The notes: generated from the letters alone by a model not told the origin. 64,000 bases of DNA from Bog-793 sp963761425 (GCA_963761425.1 CAVXGQ010000004.1:372001-436000), one strand, 5' to 3'; counted from the stretch's first letter, positions 48,210 through 57,894 are shown. Program-made: numbers and translations.

Positions 48210-49844
48210 ATGAGCAGCCCGTTGTGGGACGTTGCCCTGTTGCCGGATCTGGCGCACGGGCGCACGCACTCCGGCCCGGTCCGGGAGCGGCGTCCCGTGT
48301 ACGTTGACCTGTTGCCACCCTGCAACGCCGGCTGCCCGGCGGGCGAGAACATTCAAGCCTGGTTGTCACACGCGCGAGCGGGCCGACACGAAGAAGCCTG
48401 GCGTCAACTCGTCACCGATAACCCGTTGCCGGCGGTCCACGGGCGGGTCTGTTATCACCCGTGTGAGGTCGTGTGCAACCGGGCCAACCTTGACAGCGCC
48501 GTTTCGATCCATTCGGTCGAGCGGTACTTGGGAGACCTTGCGCTCGAGAAAGGTTGGAAGTTCGACCAGCCAAGGGTTCGCAGCGGCAAGCGGGTGCTGG
48601 TGATCGGGGCCGGTCCGAGCGGGCTGTCGGCCGCCTACCACCTGGCTCGACTGGGCCACGAAGTTGAGATCCGGGACGCGGGCGCAGAGCCAGGCGGGAT
48701 GATGCGGTACGGCATCCCGGCGTATCGCCTGCCACGCGACGTGCTTTCGGCCGAGCTCGACCGGATCGCAGCGCTCGGTGTGAAGATGACCGGTAGTCAC
48801 CGGGTCGAAGATCTCGTAGCCGAACGAAAAGACGGCAGCTTCGATGCCGTCTTCGTCGCGGTGGGCGCGCACCTGTCCCGGAGGGTGGACATCCCCGCCC
48901 GCGACACCGGGCCGATGTTGGACGCGCTGACGTTCTTGCGGAGTGTGGCGTCCGGCGAACGCCCGACGATCGGTCGTCGCGTCGCGGTTTACGGCGGTGG
49001 CAACACCGCGATGGATGCCGCGCGAGTCGCCAAGCGGCTCGGCGCCGACGAAGCGTTGATCGTCTATCGGCGCACGCGGGCGCAGATGCCCGCCCACGCC
49101 GAGGAAGCGGAGGACGCCGAGCGCGAAGGCGTACGCATCAACTGGTTGCGGACGATCACGGCGATGGACGGCCCAGAGCTGCAGGTCGAGGTGATGGAGC
49201 TCGACGAGTCGGGCTTCCCGCAGCCGACCGGACGGTTCGAGACGCTCGCTGCGGACACCGTGATCCTGGCACTCGGGCAGGAGACCGACACCGCGTTCTT
49301 GCACCAGGTGCCGGGGGTGGAGTTCGACCGGGACGGCACGGTGAAGGTGTCGGAGTCACTTCAGACCGGCTCGCCCGGCGTGTTCGCCGGCGGCGACATG
49401 GTGCCGAGCGAGCGCACCGTCACGGTCGGTGTGGGCCACGGCAAGAAGGCCGCCCGCCACATCGACCAATGGCTGCGGGGCATCACCGCGGCGAACGTTG
49501 CCAAGCACGACCTGGCGGAGTTTGACCGGCTGCATCTGTGGTACTTCGGAGACAACGCCCAAAGCCAGCAACCGGAGCTGGCACCCGAGGAGCGGGTCGC
49601 GGCTTTTGACGAGGTGGTCGGCGGTCTGACCGCCGAGGAGGCGGTGTACGAAGCGAGCCGCTGCCTGTCGTGCGGCAACTGTTTCGAGTGCGACGGCTGC
49701 CTCGGTTCCTGCCCGGAGGACGCCGTGATCAAGCTCGGCGTCGGGAACCGCTACCGGTTCAACTACGACCGCTGTACCGGCTGCGGAGCGTGTTACGAAC
49801 AGTGCCCGGTGCATGCGATCGACATGGTGACGGAGGCGAGCTGA
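48210..49844 (+). CDS. GltD-like iron-sulfur flavoprotein (NAD(P)H-dependent), ferredoxin-linked
   Basis: This 544-residue protein belongs to the glutamate synthase small-subunit/NfnL-type flavoproteins. The N-terminal CNAGCPAGENIQAW and VCYHPCEVVCN segments bind a 4Fe-4S cluster; VLVIGAGPSGLSAAYHLA binds FAD, and AVYGGGNTAMDAARVAKRLG binds NAD(P). The end holds two more ferredoxin-type clusters (CLSCGNCFECDGCLGSC and CTGCGACYEQCP). Such a protein can move electrons between NAD(P)H and ferredoxin. Pyruvate:ferredoxin oxidoreductase follows within two bases, so they probably act together. ATG 48210 has AAGGAG 11 bases upstream. Confidence 0.88.
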   Translation: MSSPLWDVALLPDLAHGRTHSGPVRERRPVYVDLLPPCNAGCPAGENIQAWLSHARAGRHEEAWRQLVTDNPLPAVHGRVCYHPCEVVCNRANLDSAVSIHSVERYLGDLALEKGWKFDQPRVRSGKRVLVIGAGPSGLSAAYHLARLGHEVEIRDAGAEPGGMMRYGIPAYRLPRDVLSAELDRIAALGVKMTGSHRVEDLVAERKDGSFDAVFVAVGAHLSRRVDIPARDTGPMLDALTFLRSVASGERPTIGRRVAVYGGGNTAMDAARVAKRLGADEALIVYRRTRAQMPAHAEEAEDAEREGVRINWLRTITAMDGPELQVEVMELDESGFPQPTGRFETLAADTVILALGQETDTAFLHQVPGVEFDRDGTVKVSESLQTGSPGVFAGGDMVPSERTVTVGVGHGKKAARHIDQWLRGITAANVAKHDLAEFDRLHLWYFGDNAQSQQPELAPEERVAAFDEVVGGLTAEEAVYEASRCLSCGNCFECDGCLGSCPEDAVIKLGVGNRYRFNYDRCTGCGACYEQCPVHAIDMVTEAS

Positions 49845-49845
49845 A

Positions 49846-52800
49846 ATGCGTATGACGATCGACGGTAACGAGGCCGCGGCCTCAGTTGCCTACCGGCTCA
49901 GCGAGGTCTGCTGCATCTACCCGATAACTCCGTCGTCGCCGATGGCGGAGTTCGCCGACGAGTGGGCGAGCCACAAGAGGGTCAACGTCTGGGGCAGCGT
50001 CCCGACGGTCGTCGAGATGCAGAGCGAAGGAGGCGCGGCCGGCGCACTGCACGGCGCACTGCAGAGCGGCGCCCTGGCGACGACGTTCACTGCTTCGCAG
50101 GGCCTGCTGCTCATGATCCCGAACATGTACAAGATCGCTGGCGAGCTGACGCCGGCGGTGATGCACGTCGCGGCCCGGTCGCTTGCCGCCCAGGGATTGT
50201 CGATCTTCGGTGACCACGGCGACGTCATGGCGGTCCGTCAGACGGGCTTCGCAATGCTCGCCTCCGCTTCGGTCCAGGAGGCCCACGACCTGGCGCTCGT
50301 CGCGCACGCCGCGACGCTCGCGACGCGCGTGCCGTTCTTGCACTTCTTTGACGGGTTCCGCACCTCCCACGAACTGAACACCGTGGAGATGCTTACCGAC
50401 GAAGACCTGGAGGCCGTCGTGCCCGAGGAGCTTGTCCGGGCGCATCGTGACCGGGCACTCTCGCCGGAACGCCCGTTCATTCGGGGCACGGCCCAGAACC
50501 CGGATGTCTACTTCCAGGCGCGCGAGACGGTGAACCCGTTCTACGCCCGCGTCCCGGGCGCGGTCGACGAGGCGATGGCGCGTCTCGCCAGTCGCACCGG
50601 GCGGCGCTACCACGTCGTCGACTACACCGGACACCCGGAGGCCGAGCGCGTGCTCGTGATCATGGGGTCAGGCGGGGAGACGGCCCGGGAGACGGTTGCC
50701 TTCCTCAGCGACCAGGGCGAACGGGTCGGCGTGATCCAGGTGCGCCTCTATCGCCCGTTCCCGGCCCGCGAGCTGGCGGCGGCGGTTCCCGCTACCACCC
50801 GGCGAGTCGCCGTGCTTGACCGCACGAAGGAACCCGGCTCGTTGGGCGAGCCGCTCTTCCTCGACACCATGGCCGCGCTCTCCGAGGCGCACACTGCGGG
50901 CGAGAGGGTGGTGATGCCGGAGGTGATCGGCGGCCGTTATGGCCTGTCCTCGAAGGAGTTCACCCCAGGCATGGTGCGCGGTGTGCTCGACGAACTGGCA
51001 TCCGACCGACCGCGCCGCCGGTTCACGGTCGGCATCAACGACGACGTCTCCGGGACGAGCATCGCCTACGACGCGTCGCTCGACATCGAGCCCGCGGAGA
51101 CGGTTCGGGCCATCTTCTTCGGTCTGGGATCGGACGGAACGGTCGGTGCCAACAAGAACACGATCAAGATCTTGGGTGATGAAGAAGGTGTCAACGCCCA
51201 GGGATACTTCGTCTACGACTCGAAGAAGTCGGGCTCTCAGACGGTGTCGCATCTGCGTTTCGGCCCGAAGCCGATCCGGGCGCCCTACCTCGTGGGCCAG
51301 GCGAGCTTCGTCGGCTGCCACCAGTTTGGGTTGCTCGAACGGGCCGACGTGTTAGGCCCGGCGGCACCGGGGGCGACTTTGCTCCTCAACTGCCCGCACC
51401 CGCCAGACGAGGTCTGGGAGTCGCTGTCCCGTCCGGTCCAGGAGCAGATCATCGCCAAGAACATCGATCTCTACGTGGTCGACGCCGGTCGGATCGCTCG
51501 CGAGGTCGGTCTGGCCGGACGGACCAACACTGTCCTGCAGACGTGTTTCTTCGCCATTTCGGGCGTGCTGCCACGCGAGGTCGCGATCGACCGAATCAAG
51601 AAGGCGATCGCCAAGACGTACGGCCGGCGTGGCGCCGAGGTGGTCGAGCGCAACCAGGCCGCGGTCGACCGCGCCCTCGAGGACCTGCACCGAGTCGAGG
51701 TGCCCCGGAAGGTGACTTCGACGCGCGAGCTGCCGTCAGTCGTCCCCGACAACGTGCCGGAGTTCGTCCGCACGGTCACCGCCGAGATGATGGCGGGCCG
51801 GGGCGACGCCCTCCCGGTGAGCGTGCTGCCGGTGGACGGCACCTATCCGAGCGGCACCGCCGCTTACGAGAAGCGGAACATCGCGCAGTTCGTCGCCGAA
51901 TGGGATCCGGAGACCTGCATCCAGTGCGGCAACTGCAGTTTCGTGTGCCCGCACAGCGTGATCCGCTCGCGTCAGTACGACAAGTCCCACCTCAAGGGGG
52001 CGCCGGACCGGTTCCGGTCGGCACCGCTCAACGCGGTCGGGTTGCCTGACACCCGGTACACGCTGCAGGTCTACGTGGAGGACTGCACGGGCTGCGGATT
52101 GTGCGTCGAGGCGTGTCCGATCGAGGTACCGGGTGATCCGGTCCGCAAGGCGATCAACCTGACCGAGCGGGAGCCGCTCGTCGCCGCCGAGAGGGACAAC
52201 ATCGCCTTCTTCGAGACCCTGCCCGCCTCGGACCGGTCGCGGGTCGACTTCGGCACGGTTCGCGGCACGCAGTTCCTCGAACCGCTGTTCGAGTTCTCGG
52301 GTGCCTGTGAGGGCTGTGGCGAGACGCCTTATTTGAAGCTGCTCTCGCAGCTCTTCGGTGACCGGCTGATGGTTGCCAACGCGACCGGCTGCTCTTCGAT
52401 CTATGGCGGAAACCTGCCGACGACGCCGTGGACCATCGATGACGACGGACGCGGGCCCGCCTGGTCGAACTCGCTGTTCGAAGACAACGCCGAGTTCGGA
52501 CTCGGTTTCCGCATCGCCACCGACGCCCACGTCGAGCTGGCCCGGCGGCGCCTTGGCGAACTGCGTGACGCACTGGGTCCCGAGCTGGTCGATGAGATCC
52601 TGGCCGCGCCCCAGCGGCGTGAGTCGGAGCTGAGGGCCCAGCGAGAACGGGTGGCCGAGCTGAAGCGGAGGCTGAACGGCGTGGACGGGACCGCCGCGGA
52701 CGACCTGCGCAGCGTGGTCGATCATCTGGTCCGGCGCAGCATTTGGATCGTCGGAGGCGACGGATGGGCCTACGACATCGGCGCCGGAGGTCTCGACCAT

Positions 52801-53415
52801 GTGCTGGGGAGCGGGCGCAACGTCAACGTTCTCGTGCTCGACACCGAGGTGTACTCCAACACCGGCGGCCAGATGTCCAAGGCGACGCCGCTCGGCGCGG
52901 TCGCCAAGTTCGCCACTTCGGGCAAGACCGTCGCAAAGAAGGATCTCGCCATGCAGGCGATCTCCTATGGGAGTGTCTATGTGGCGCGGGTCGCGATGGG
53001 CGCTGATCCGCAGCAGACCCTGACGGCGTTCCGTGAGGCGGAGGCCTACGACGGGCCGTCCCTGGTGCTCGCGTACTGCCACTGCATCTCCCACGGCATC
53101 GAAATGCGAAAAGGGCTCGACCAGCAGTACCGGGCGGTGGCGAGCGGCTACTGGCCGCTTATCCGGTTCGACCCGGTGGTCCGCGCCGCCGGCGGCAACC
53201 CGTTCTTGCTGGACTCGCCGCGGGCGCGCATCCCGCTCGCCGAGTACACCAACCGGGAGTTGCGCTACCGCTCGCTCATGAACACCAATCCGGCCGAGGC
53301 CGAGCGGCTGCACATCCTGGGCGAAGAGGCGGTCTCCCGGCAGTGGGACGTCTACGAGGAGATGGCGACCCACGGCGCCGAGCACTTCGCCGCTGACGCC
53401 CGCAAGAAGGGCTGA
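49846..53415 (+). CDS. nifJ: Pyruvate:ferredoxin (flavodoxin) oxidoreductase
   Basis: It converts pyruvate and CoA to acetyl-CoA, CO2 and reduced ferredoxin, reversibly. The 1189-residue single-chain form has all domains. Domain I has YRLSEVCCIYPITPSSPMAE; then the domain II/III region (RLYRPFPARELAAAVP), domain IV (NTIKILGDEEGVNAQGYF), a two-cluster ferredoxin domain (CIQCGNCSFVCPHS near residue 690 and CTGCGLCVEACPIEV near 748) and the thiamine-diphosphate domain with CEGCGETPYLKL (near 822) and NATGCSSIYGG. The C-terminal GDGWAYDIGAGGLDHVL and VLDTEVYSNTGGQ complete the TPP site. Its stop overlaps the start of the dihydroorotate-dehydrogenase-like gene. Oxygen sensitivity of this family suggests anaerobic or microaerobic conditions. 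Confidence 0.95.
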   Translation: MRMTIDGNEAAASVAYRLSEVCCIYPITPSSPMAEFADEWASHKRVNVWGSVPTVVEMQSEGGAAGALHGALQSGALATTFTASQGLLLMIPNMYKIAGELTPAVMHVAARSLAAQGLSIFGDHGDVMAVRQTGFAMLASASVQEAHDLALVAHAATLATRVPFLHFFDGFRTSHELNTVEMLTDEDLEAVVPEELVRAHRDRALSPERPFIRGTAQNPDVYFQARETVNPFYARVPGAVDEAMARLASRTGRRYHVVDYTGHPEAERVLVIMGSGGETARETVAFLSDQGERVGVIQVRLYRPFPARELAAAVPATTRRVAVLDRTKEPGSLGEPLFLDTMAALSEAHTAGERVVMPEVIGGRYGLSSKEFTPGMVRGVLDELASDRPRRRFTVGINDDVSGTSIAYDASLDIEPAETVRAIFFGLGSDGTVGANKNTIKILGDEEGVNAQGYFVYDSKKSGSQTVSHLRFGPKPIRAPYLVGQASFVGCHQFGLLERADVLGPAAPGATLLLNCPHPPDEVWESLSRPVQEQIIAKNIDLYVVDAGRIAREVGLAGRTNTVLQTCFFAISGVLPREVAIDRIKKAIAKTYGRRGAEVVERNQAAVDRALEDLHRVEVPRKVTSTRELPSVVPDNVPEFVRTVTAEMMAGRGDALPVSVLPVDGTYPSGTAAYEKRNIAQFVAEWDPETCIQCGNCSFVCPHSVIRSRQYDKSHLKGAPDRFRSAPLNAVGLPDTRYTLQVYVEDCTGCGLCVEACPIEVPGDPVRKAINLTEREPLVAAERDNIAFFETLPASDRSRVDFGTVRGTQFLEPLFEFSGACEGCGETPYLKLLSQLFGDRLMVANATGCSSIYGGNLPTTPWTIDDDGRGPAWSNSLFEDNAEFGLGFRIATDAHVELARRRLGELRDALGPELVDEILAAPQRRESELRAQRERVAELKRRLNGVDGTAADDLRSVVDHLVRRSIWIVGGDGWAYDIGAGGLDHVLGSGRNVNVLVLDTEVYSNTGGQMSKATPLGAVAKFATSGKTVAKKDLAMQAISYGSVYVARVAMGADPQQTLTAFREAEAYDGPSLVLAYCHCISHGIEMRKGLDQQYRAVASGYWPLIRFDPVVRAAGGNPFLLDSPRARIPLAEYTNRELRYRSLMNTNPAEAERLHILGEEAVSRQWDVYEEMATHGAEHFAADARKKG

Positions 53416-54425
53416 TGGACCTTACGACGGATTACATGGGGCTGCGATTGCGCAACCCGCTGGTGGCGTCCGCCTCACCGCTTTCCTGGACCGTGGACGG
53501 CGTGCAGCGACTCGCCGACGCGGGGGTCGGCGCGGTGGTGCTCTACTCGCTCTTCGAGGAGCAACTGCGCCGAGAGGCGGCCGAGAACGCTCGACTGGTG
53601 GATGTCGGCACGGAGAGCTTCGCGGAATCGCTCTCGTACTTCCCGCCTTCCTCCGAGGATGAACCCGGCCCGCGCCACTACCTGAGCCTTCTCGAGCGGG
53701 CCGCTGCCGCCGTCGACATCCCGGTGCTGGGGAGCCTCAACGGGGTCACCCCGGGAGGTTGGACCGAGTACGCGTGCCGCATGCAGGACGCCGGAGCCGC
53801 GGCGATCGAGCTGAACATCTACTTCCTGCCCGGCAGCACGGCAATCTCCGGTCGTGCGGTCGAGGATCAGCACGTCGAGGTCCTAAGAAACGTGAAGGAC
53901 GCAGTCAGCGTGCCGGTGGCCGTCAAGCTGAGTCCGCACTTCAGCTCGACCGGCGAGATGGCGCTACGTCTCGATGACGCCGGCGCGGACGCCCTGGTGC
54001 TGTTCAACCGGTTCCTGCAGCCCGACATCGACCCCGAAACGGTGAGTGTCCTGCCCCAGATCGGCCTGTCTCATCCGAGCGAGGGCCGTCTGCCGCGCAC
54101 CTGGATCGCCCTTCTGTACGGGCGGGTTCACGCCGCCCTGGCGGCGACGACGGGCGTCGAGACGTCGGCGGACGTGTGCAAGTTCCTGCTCGCCGGGGCG
54201 GACGTCGTCATGACGGCCTCGGCCCTGCTGCGCCACGGTCCCGAGTACGCGGCCGTGCTTGTCGAGGGCCTGACCGATTGGATGGAGGACAGGGGGTTCC
54301 CGAGCCTCGAGGCGTGGCGCGGGAAACTCGCGGTGCCCGCCGAGGCCGACGCCGCGGACTACGAACGGGCAGGCTATGTGGGCGCGCTGCGCGCCGCGAA
54401 CATGAGCGAGTACGGGCCCTGGTGA
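53415..54425 (+). CDS. Dihydroorotate-dehydrogenase-like flavoprotein, PFOR-associated
   Basis: This 336-residue FMN TIM-barrel is of the PyrD-like type. MGLRLRNPLVASASPLSWTV, GSLNGVTPGGWTEYA, IELNIYFLP, VPVAVKLSPHFSST and VCKFLLAGADVVMTASALL match the barrel and FMN phosphate sites. A true dihydroorotate dehydrogenase of class 1 would have a catalytic Cys or Ser in the NxxxP loop; here the NIYFLPGS loop lacks the Cys, so the substrate may be different. Its ATG overlaps the nifJ stop (TGATG). Similar proteins encoded with PFOR and GltD-like proteins occur in other bacteria, and its role there is unknown. Confidence 0.85.
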   Translation: MDLTTDYMGLRLRNPLVASASPLSWTVDGVQRLADAGVGAVVLYSLFEEQLRREAAENARLVDVGTESFAESLSYFPPSSEDEPGPRHYLSLLERAAAAVDIPVLGSLNGVTPGGWTEYACRMQDAGAAAIELNIYFLPGSTAISGRAVEDQHVEVLRNVKDAVSVPVAVKLSPHFSSTGEMALRLDDAGADALVLFNRFLQPDIDPETVSVLPQIGLSHPSEGRLPRTWIALLYGRVHAALAATTGVETSADVCKFLLAGADVVMTASALLRHGPEYAAVLVEGLTDWMEDRGFPSLEAWRGKLAVPAEADAADYERAGYVGALRAANMSEYGPW

Positions 54426-54583
54426 CCCCTAAGAGCCGAGCCTGACCGGGAGTCCTCGGTGCCCGCGTGGGCGGGAACCTCGCCCCGACCCCGGGACAGC
54501 CGCAGCTCGGCGGTTCTCTGGGTAGGCCGCGGCGCGGCGCTCTGGCTCGCCTCTCAGGTCCGCCCGGTTCTGGCCACCTCGGT

Positions 54584-54599
54584 GGGAAGAGGGTTCTTC
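54584..54599. terminator. Hairpin between two convergent operons
   Basis: GGAAGA at 54584-54589 and TCTTCC at 54594-54599 enclose GGGT, a six-bp hairpin in the convergent gap between the redox operon and the ABC exporter. There is no T-tract; a bidirectional terminator is possible. Confidence 0.25.
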
Positions 54600-54637
54600 C
54601 GGCCGACCACCACCGCGAACTCGCCGGTCTCGCTGGG

Positions 54638-55456
54638 TCAGTCCGAGCGCCGATAGCGGAGCACCGCGAGCGGGCCGAAGACCGCGAGGATGCCGACGCT
54701 CCAGGCCAGGGCCTCCAGGACGTTGGTCGCGGTCGGTCCACCGACGCAGAGCGCCCGGACGGCGGCGACGGTGACCGACACCGGTTGATGAGCGGCGAAC
54801 GCTTGGAGCCAACCTGGCATCGAGGCCACCGGGACGAAGGCCGAGGAGGCGAACACGAGCGGGGCCATGACGGGGAACGCCGCGGCCTGCGCCGTCTCGG
54901 GATTGCCGGTGGCGAGCCCCACCCCGGCGAAGATCCAGGACAGTGCGTAGCCGAACAGCAACACGAGCAGCATCGCGGCGAGGAGAGCGGGCACGCCAAC
55001 GTGGATCCGGAATCCGACGGCATAGCCCATGCCCACCATGAGCGCGGCAACGAAAACGTTGCGCACCAGATCGGCGAGTGTCCGGCCGGCGAGGACCGCG
55101 GAACGCGACATCGGGAGCGAGCGGAATCGCTCCAGAAGCCCGCTCTGTAGGTCCGTGGCCAGACCGATCGCCGTTCCGATCGCGCCGAACACCGTGGTCT
55201 GCACGAAGATGCCGGGCATCAAGAAGTCCACGTAGGGATAGTTGAAGAACTGGGTCGACACGACCCCGCTGAACACGTAACGGAACATCAGGACGAAGAT
55301 GATCGGCTGGATCGTGGAGAACACCAACAGGGACGGGACTCTCCAGTAGGCGATCAGGTTGCGGCTGGCCGCCGAGATCGAGTCTCGGTAGGGACGGAGC
55401 ACCCGGTAGGGATGCCGCACGTTCGTCAGATCCACGGTTGCCGTGCCGAGACTCAT
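54638..55456 (-). CDS. ABC-2 type exporter permease (DrrB-like)
   Basis: This 272-residue membrane protein has about six helices, in the order typical of DrrB/NodJ permeases: IQPIIFVLMFRYVFSG, an ABC-2 conserved stretch LERFRSLPMSRSAVLAGRTLAD and the helix pairs following. ATG 55456 overlaps the ATPase stop (ATGA). It forms the membrane half of the drug exporter. The family exports anthracycline-like or lipid-like compounds; substrate unknown. Confidence 0.9.
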   Translation of the reverse strand: MSLGTATVDLTNVRHPYRVLRPYRDSISAASRNLIAYWRVPSLLVFSTIQPIIFVLMFRYVFSGVVSTQFFNYPYVDFLMPGIFVQTTVFGAIGTAIGLATDLQSGLLERFRSLPMSRSAVLAGRTLADLVRNVFVAALMVGMGYAVGFRIHVGVPALLAAMLLVLLFGYALSWIFAGVGLATGNPETAQAAAFPVMAPLVFASSAFVPVASMPGWLQAFAAHQPVSVTVAAVRALCVGGPTATNVLEALAWSVGILAVFGPLAVLRYRRSD

Positions 55457-56433
55457 GGCTGGGGCCATTCGGTCGACACCGCGGCGTCGAGCTCGGTTGC
55501 GGTGGTCCGTTTCCCGGTGAGAGAGAGGAACACGTCGTCCAGGCTTGGCTGGCGGACGGTCAGTGCTGTGGGCGAAAGGTCGTTGTCGTTGAGTGATCGC
55601 ACCGTTTCGAAAAGGACGCGGGTTCCGTCAATCGAACTGACGTACACGACGGTCCCCTCCCGGTCCGCTGGGACGCCCGTCACCTGGGACAGCAGCTGCG
55701 CGGCCCGGACCGCGTCGGCCTCGTGGGGCAAGGTGATCTCGAGCACCGTGCTGCCGAGCTGAGCCTTCAGCGCTGCCGGGGTGTCAGCGGCGATGACGCG
55801 ACCCTCATTGGTGACGGCGACCCGGTCGGCGAGGCGATCGGCCTCTTCCAAGTACTGGGTGGTGAGCAGGACCGTGGCTCCGTCCGCCACGAGCTCACGG
55901 ATCATGCCCCACAGCTCGTTGCGGCTGTGGAGGTCGAGACCGGTGGTGGGTTCGTCGAGGAAGACGACCGGAGGCTGCTGGACGAGCGCCGCGGCAACGT
56001 CGAGGCGCCTGCGCATGCCCCCCGAGTAGGTGCGGGCGGGGCGGTCCGCGGCTTCAGTCAGCTGGAACCGGTCAAGCAGCTCGTAGGCTCGTTGGCGCGC
56101 GACGCTACCCCGCAGTTGGGCCAGTCGGCCGGTGAGTCGCAAGTTCTCCGCCCCGGTGAGATTGGGATCGATCGCGGCGAACTGGCCTGCCAGACCGATG
56201 AGGTAACGGACCTCGTCGGCCTGGTGGACCACGTCGCGCCCGAGCACTTCCGCTCGACCGGCGTCGGGGTGAAGGATCGTGGCCAGGATACGCACGATGG
56301 TGGTCTTGCCGGACCCGTTGGGTCCGAGCAGGCCAAGGACCGTGCCCGCGGGGACATCGAAGCTGACCCCGTCGACGGCGTGGACCGCCCCGAAGTGCTT
56401 GACAAGCCCTTCAACTCGGATCGCTGTTGGCAC
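55453..56433 (-). CDS. ABC-transporter ATPase (DrrA-like, daunorubicin-resistance family)
   Basis: This 326-residue ATPase drives the exporter. Walker A is GLLGPNGSGKTTIVRILA, the signature YSGGMRRRLDVAAALV, Walker B PPVVFLDEPTTGLDLHSR and the H-loop LLTTQYLEEADRL. GTG 56433 with AAGGA upstream is the start; a long open frame runs further upstream but does not match the family. The C-terminal extension (about 220-326) with QPSLDDVFLSLTGK is typical of the DrrA group. Confidence 0.93.
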   Translation of the reverse strand: MPTAIRVEGLVKHFGAVHAVDGVSFDVPAGTVLGLLGPNGSGKTTIVRILATILHPDAGRAEVLGRDVVHQADEVRYLIGLAGQFAAIDPNLTGAENLRLTGRLAQLRGSVARQRAYELLDRFQLTEAADRPARTYSGGMRRRLDVAAALVQQPPVVFLDEPTTGLDLHSRNELWGMIRELVADGATVLLTTQYLEEADRLADRVAVTNEGRVIAADTPAALKAQLGSTVLEITLPHEADAVRAAQLLSQVTGVPADREGTVVYVSSIDGTRVLFETVRSLNDNDLSPTALTVRQPSLDDVFLSLTGKRTTATELDAAVSTEWPQP

Positions 56434-56705
56434 GGGGTCATCCTTCCATCGTCCGAACGCCGGCCCCAGAGACCTTCGGCTCAAAATGGTTCGAATCTGA
56501 AAAGTGGCCGCGCCGCCGACCGTCCACCGTTCCGGTCGAGCGGCACGGCCCCGACAGCCTTCTCTGGGTTTCGGGTTGAAGCACCGGCGTTGGTTTTCGC
56601 CTCGTCGAGCGCGATCTGGACGTGTACCGGTAGTTCGCCGGGTTGCTCCGGTCATGACCGGAGGTACGCGAATGTCGGAGGTCTTCGCCCTGGCGGTCTC
56701 GGCGG

Positions 56706-56993
56706 TCAGCGGACGCGGAAGCCGGTCTCGCCCACGGGCTCCTCGTAGGTCACGTCGATAGATTCCACGATCGCATCCGGAGGTCCGTGTCTGCACCACT
56801 CGACGATGGCGCGTACCGCGTTCGCGTCGCCTTCGAAGACAGCTTCGACCCGGCCGTCGCGAAGGTTGGAGATGAAGCCGTTGACACCCAGGCGGGTCGC
56901 CTCTCCACGGCACGAAGCCCGGAAGAAGACGTTTTGGACCCAGCCGCGGATGATGACGTGTGCCCGCACCCCGGAGTCGGCGGCCCCAGTCAT
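56706..56993 (-). CDS. acyP: Acylphosphatase
   Basis: This 95-residue enzyme hydrolyses acyl phosphates. The active-site loop is IIRGWVQNVFFRASCRGEA with the catalytic Arg, and the catalytic Asn is in GFISNLRDGRVEAVFEGD. ATG 56993 starts a family-length protein; the ORF continues to 57395. The usual GxVQGVxFR reads GWVQNVFFR, a minor deviation. It lies alone between the ABC operon and a gene-free gap. Confidence 0.88.
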   Translation of the reverse strand: MTGAADSGVRAHVIIRGWVQNVFFRASCRGEATRLGVNGFISNLRDGRVEAVFEGDANAVRAIVEWCRHGPPDAIVESIDVTYEEPVGETGFRVR

Positions 56994-57559
56994 CGGCCGA
57001 GCACGCTCTGCTGCTCGCTCGTCGCGAAGGCGGAGATCTCTGATTGGTGAGCCCAACTCCCCGCCGAGCCCTGCTCTTCCAGCGTCGTCGAGTTTGCCGG
57101 CAAGCTGGCGATGGCTTTTCCGCTGGGTCCCCGGCGCGAGGCCGCAGAACGAGATTCGACGATGGTTGATGTCGTGGTCGAAGGTTGTCACCGTGACCAG
57201 TGCCGCGGCAAGGCGACCGCCATGGTGAAGGCTCGTCATCGCGCCGCCGACCAGACGACGCCGCCATTCGTCATCGCGGAGCTCGTTTCGCCCGCGGCCA
57301 CGCCACACCGTGAGACGTGTCGACGTTGCCGAAGAGGCGCAGGGACCGGGTCGTCGGGGTGCATGCTCGAGCGATTCAACCCTGGAATCCGGCACCTCGG
57401 TTCGCGCCGTCGGGAGCGGCGCCGGAGGTTGTTGGCGGGCTCGATGACGCCTCGAGGAAAGCGATCGGCCTAGCCCTTCGGTTGGTGCGATTCATCGTTG
57501 GGACGGTCGACCACCTGGTCCTCGTCCCCGGCGCGGCGGCGAAGATCCTAAGGATTGCT
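56994..57559. other. 566-bp stretch without a convincing gene
   Basis: Several open frames cross this stretch on both strands but none has a family feature. The copper-operon promoter lies at its right end. Confidence 0.35.
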
Positions 57560-57578
57560 TATACCCCTATGGGGTATA
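57560..57578. promoter_or_regulatory. CsoR-type operator, perfect inverted repeat
   Basis: TATACCCC (57560-57567) and GGGGTATA (57571-57578) form a perfect eight-bp inverted repeat around TAT. It matches the GC-tract, TATACCCCYNNGGGGTATA-like operators recognised by CsoR repressors. It lies 26 bases before the csoR start, with AAGGAG at 57592-57597. csoR autoregulation through this site is the natural reading. Confidence 0.75.
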
Positions 57579-57603
57579 TTCTCGGGTCGGGAAGGAGCGC
57601 GTC

Positions 57604-57894
57604 GTGATGACGACACCGGGCTACATCGACGAGAAGGCAACCATCCAGAACCGCCTGCGGCGGATAGAGGGACAGATTCGTGGATTGGAGGGCATGATCG
57701 ACGATGACCGCTACTGCATCGACATTCTCGACCAGATCTCCGCGACGACGCGCGCCCTCCAAGCCGTAGCCCTGGTATTGCTCGAAGAGCACCTGTCACA
57801 CTGCGTCGCCCACGCGGTGGCGCAAGGCGGTGCTGAGGCGACCGACAAGGTCAGCGAAGCCTCCGCGGCGATCGCCCGGCTGGTCCGCTCGTGA
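57604..57894 (+). CDS. csoR: CsoR-family copper-sensing repressor
   Basis: This 96-residue four-helix-type repressor releases DNA when it binds Cu(I). The ligands Cys38, His63 and Cys67 (DDDRYCIDIL and EEHLSHC) have the same spacing as Cys36-His61-Cys65 of mycobacterial CsoR. The DNA-facing RLRRIEGQIRGLEGMI is the family signature. GTG 57604 is used; ATG 57607 is one codon later. A perfect CsoR-type operator lies upstream. The next gene overlaps by GTGA, so both are in one regulated operon. Confidence 0.92.
   Translation: MMTTPGYIDEKATIQNRLRRIEGQIRGLEGMIDDDRYCIDILDQISATTRALQAVALVLLEEHLSHCVAHAVAQGGAEATDKVSEASAAIARLVRS

Noticed and set aside
56434..57267. Upstream extension of the ABC ATPase frame
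   Set aside because: It is Arg-rich and overlaps the acylphosphatase gene; GTG 56433 with AAGGA matches the family start.
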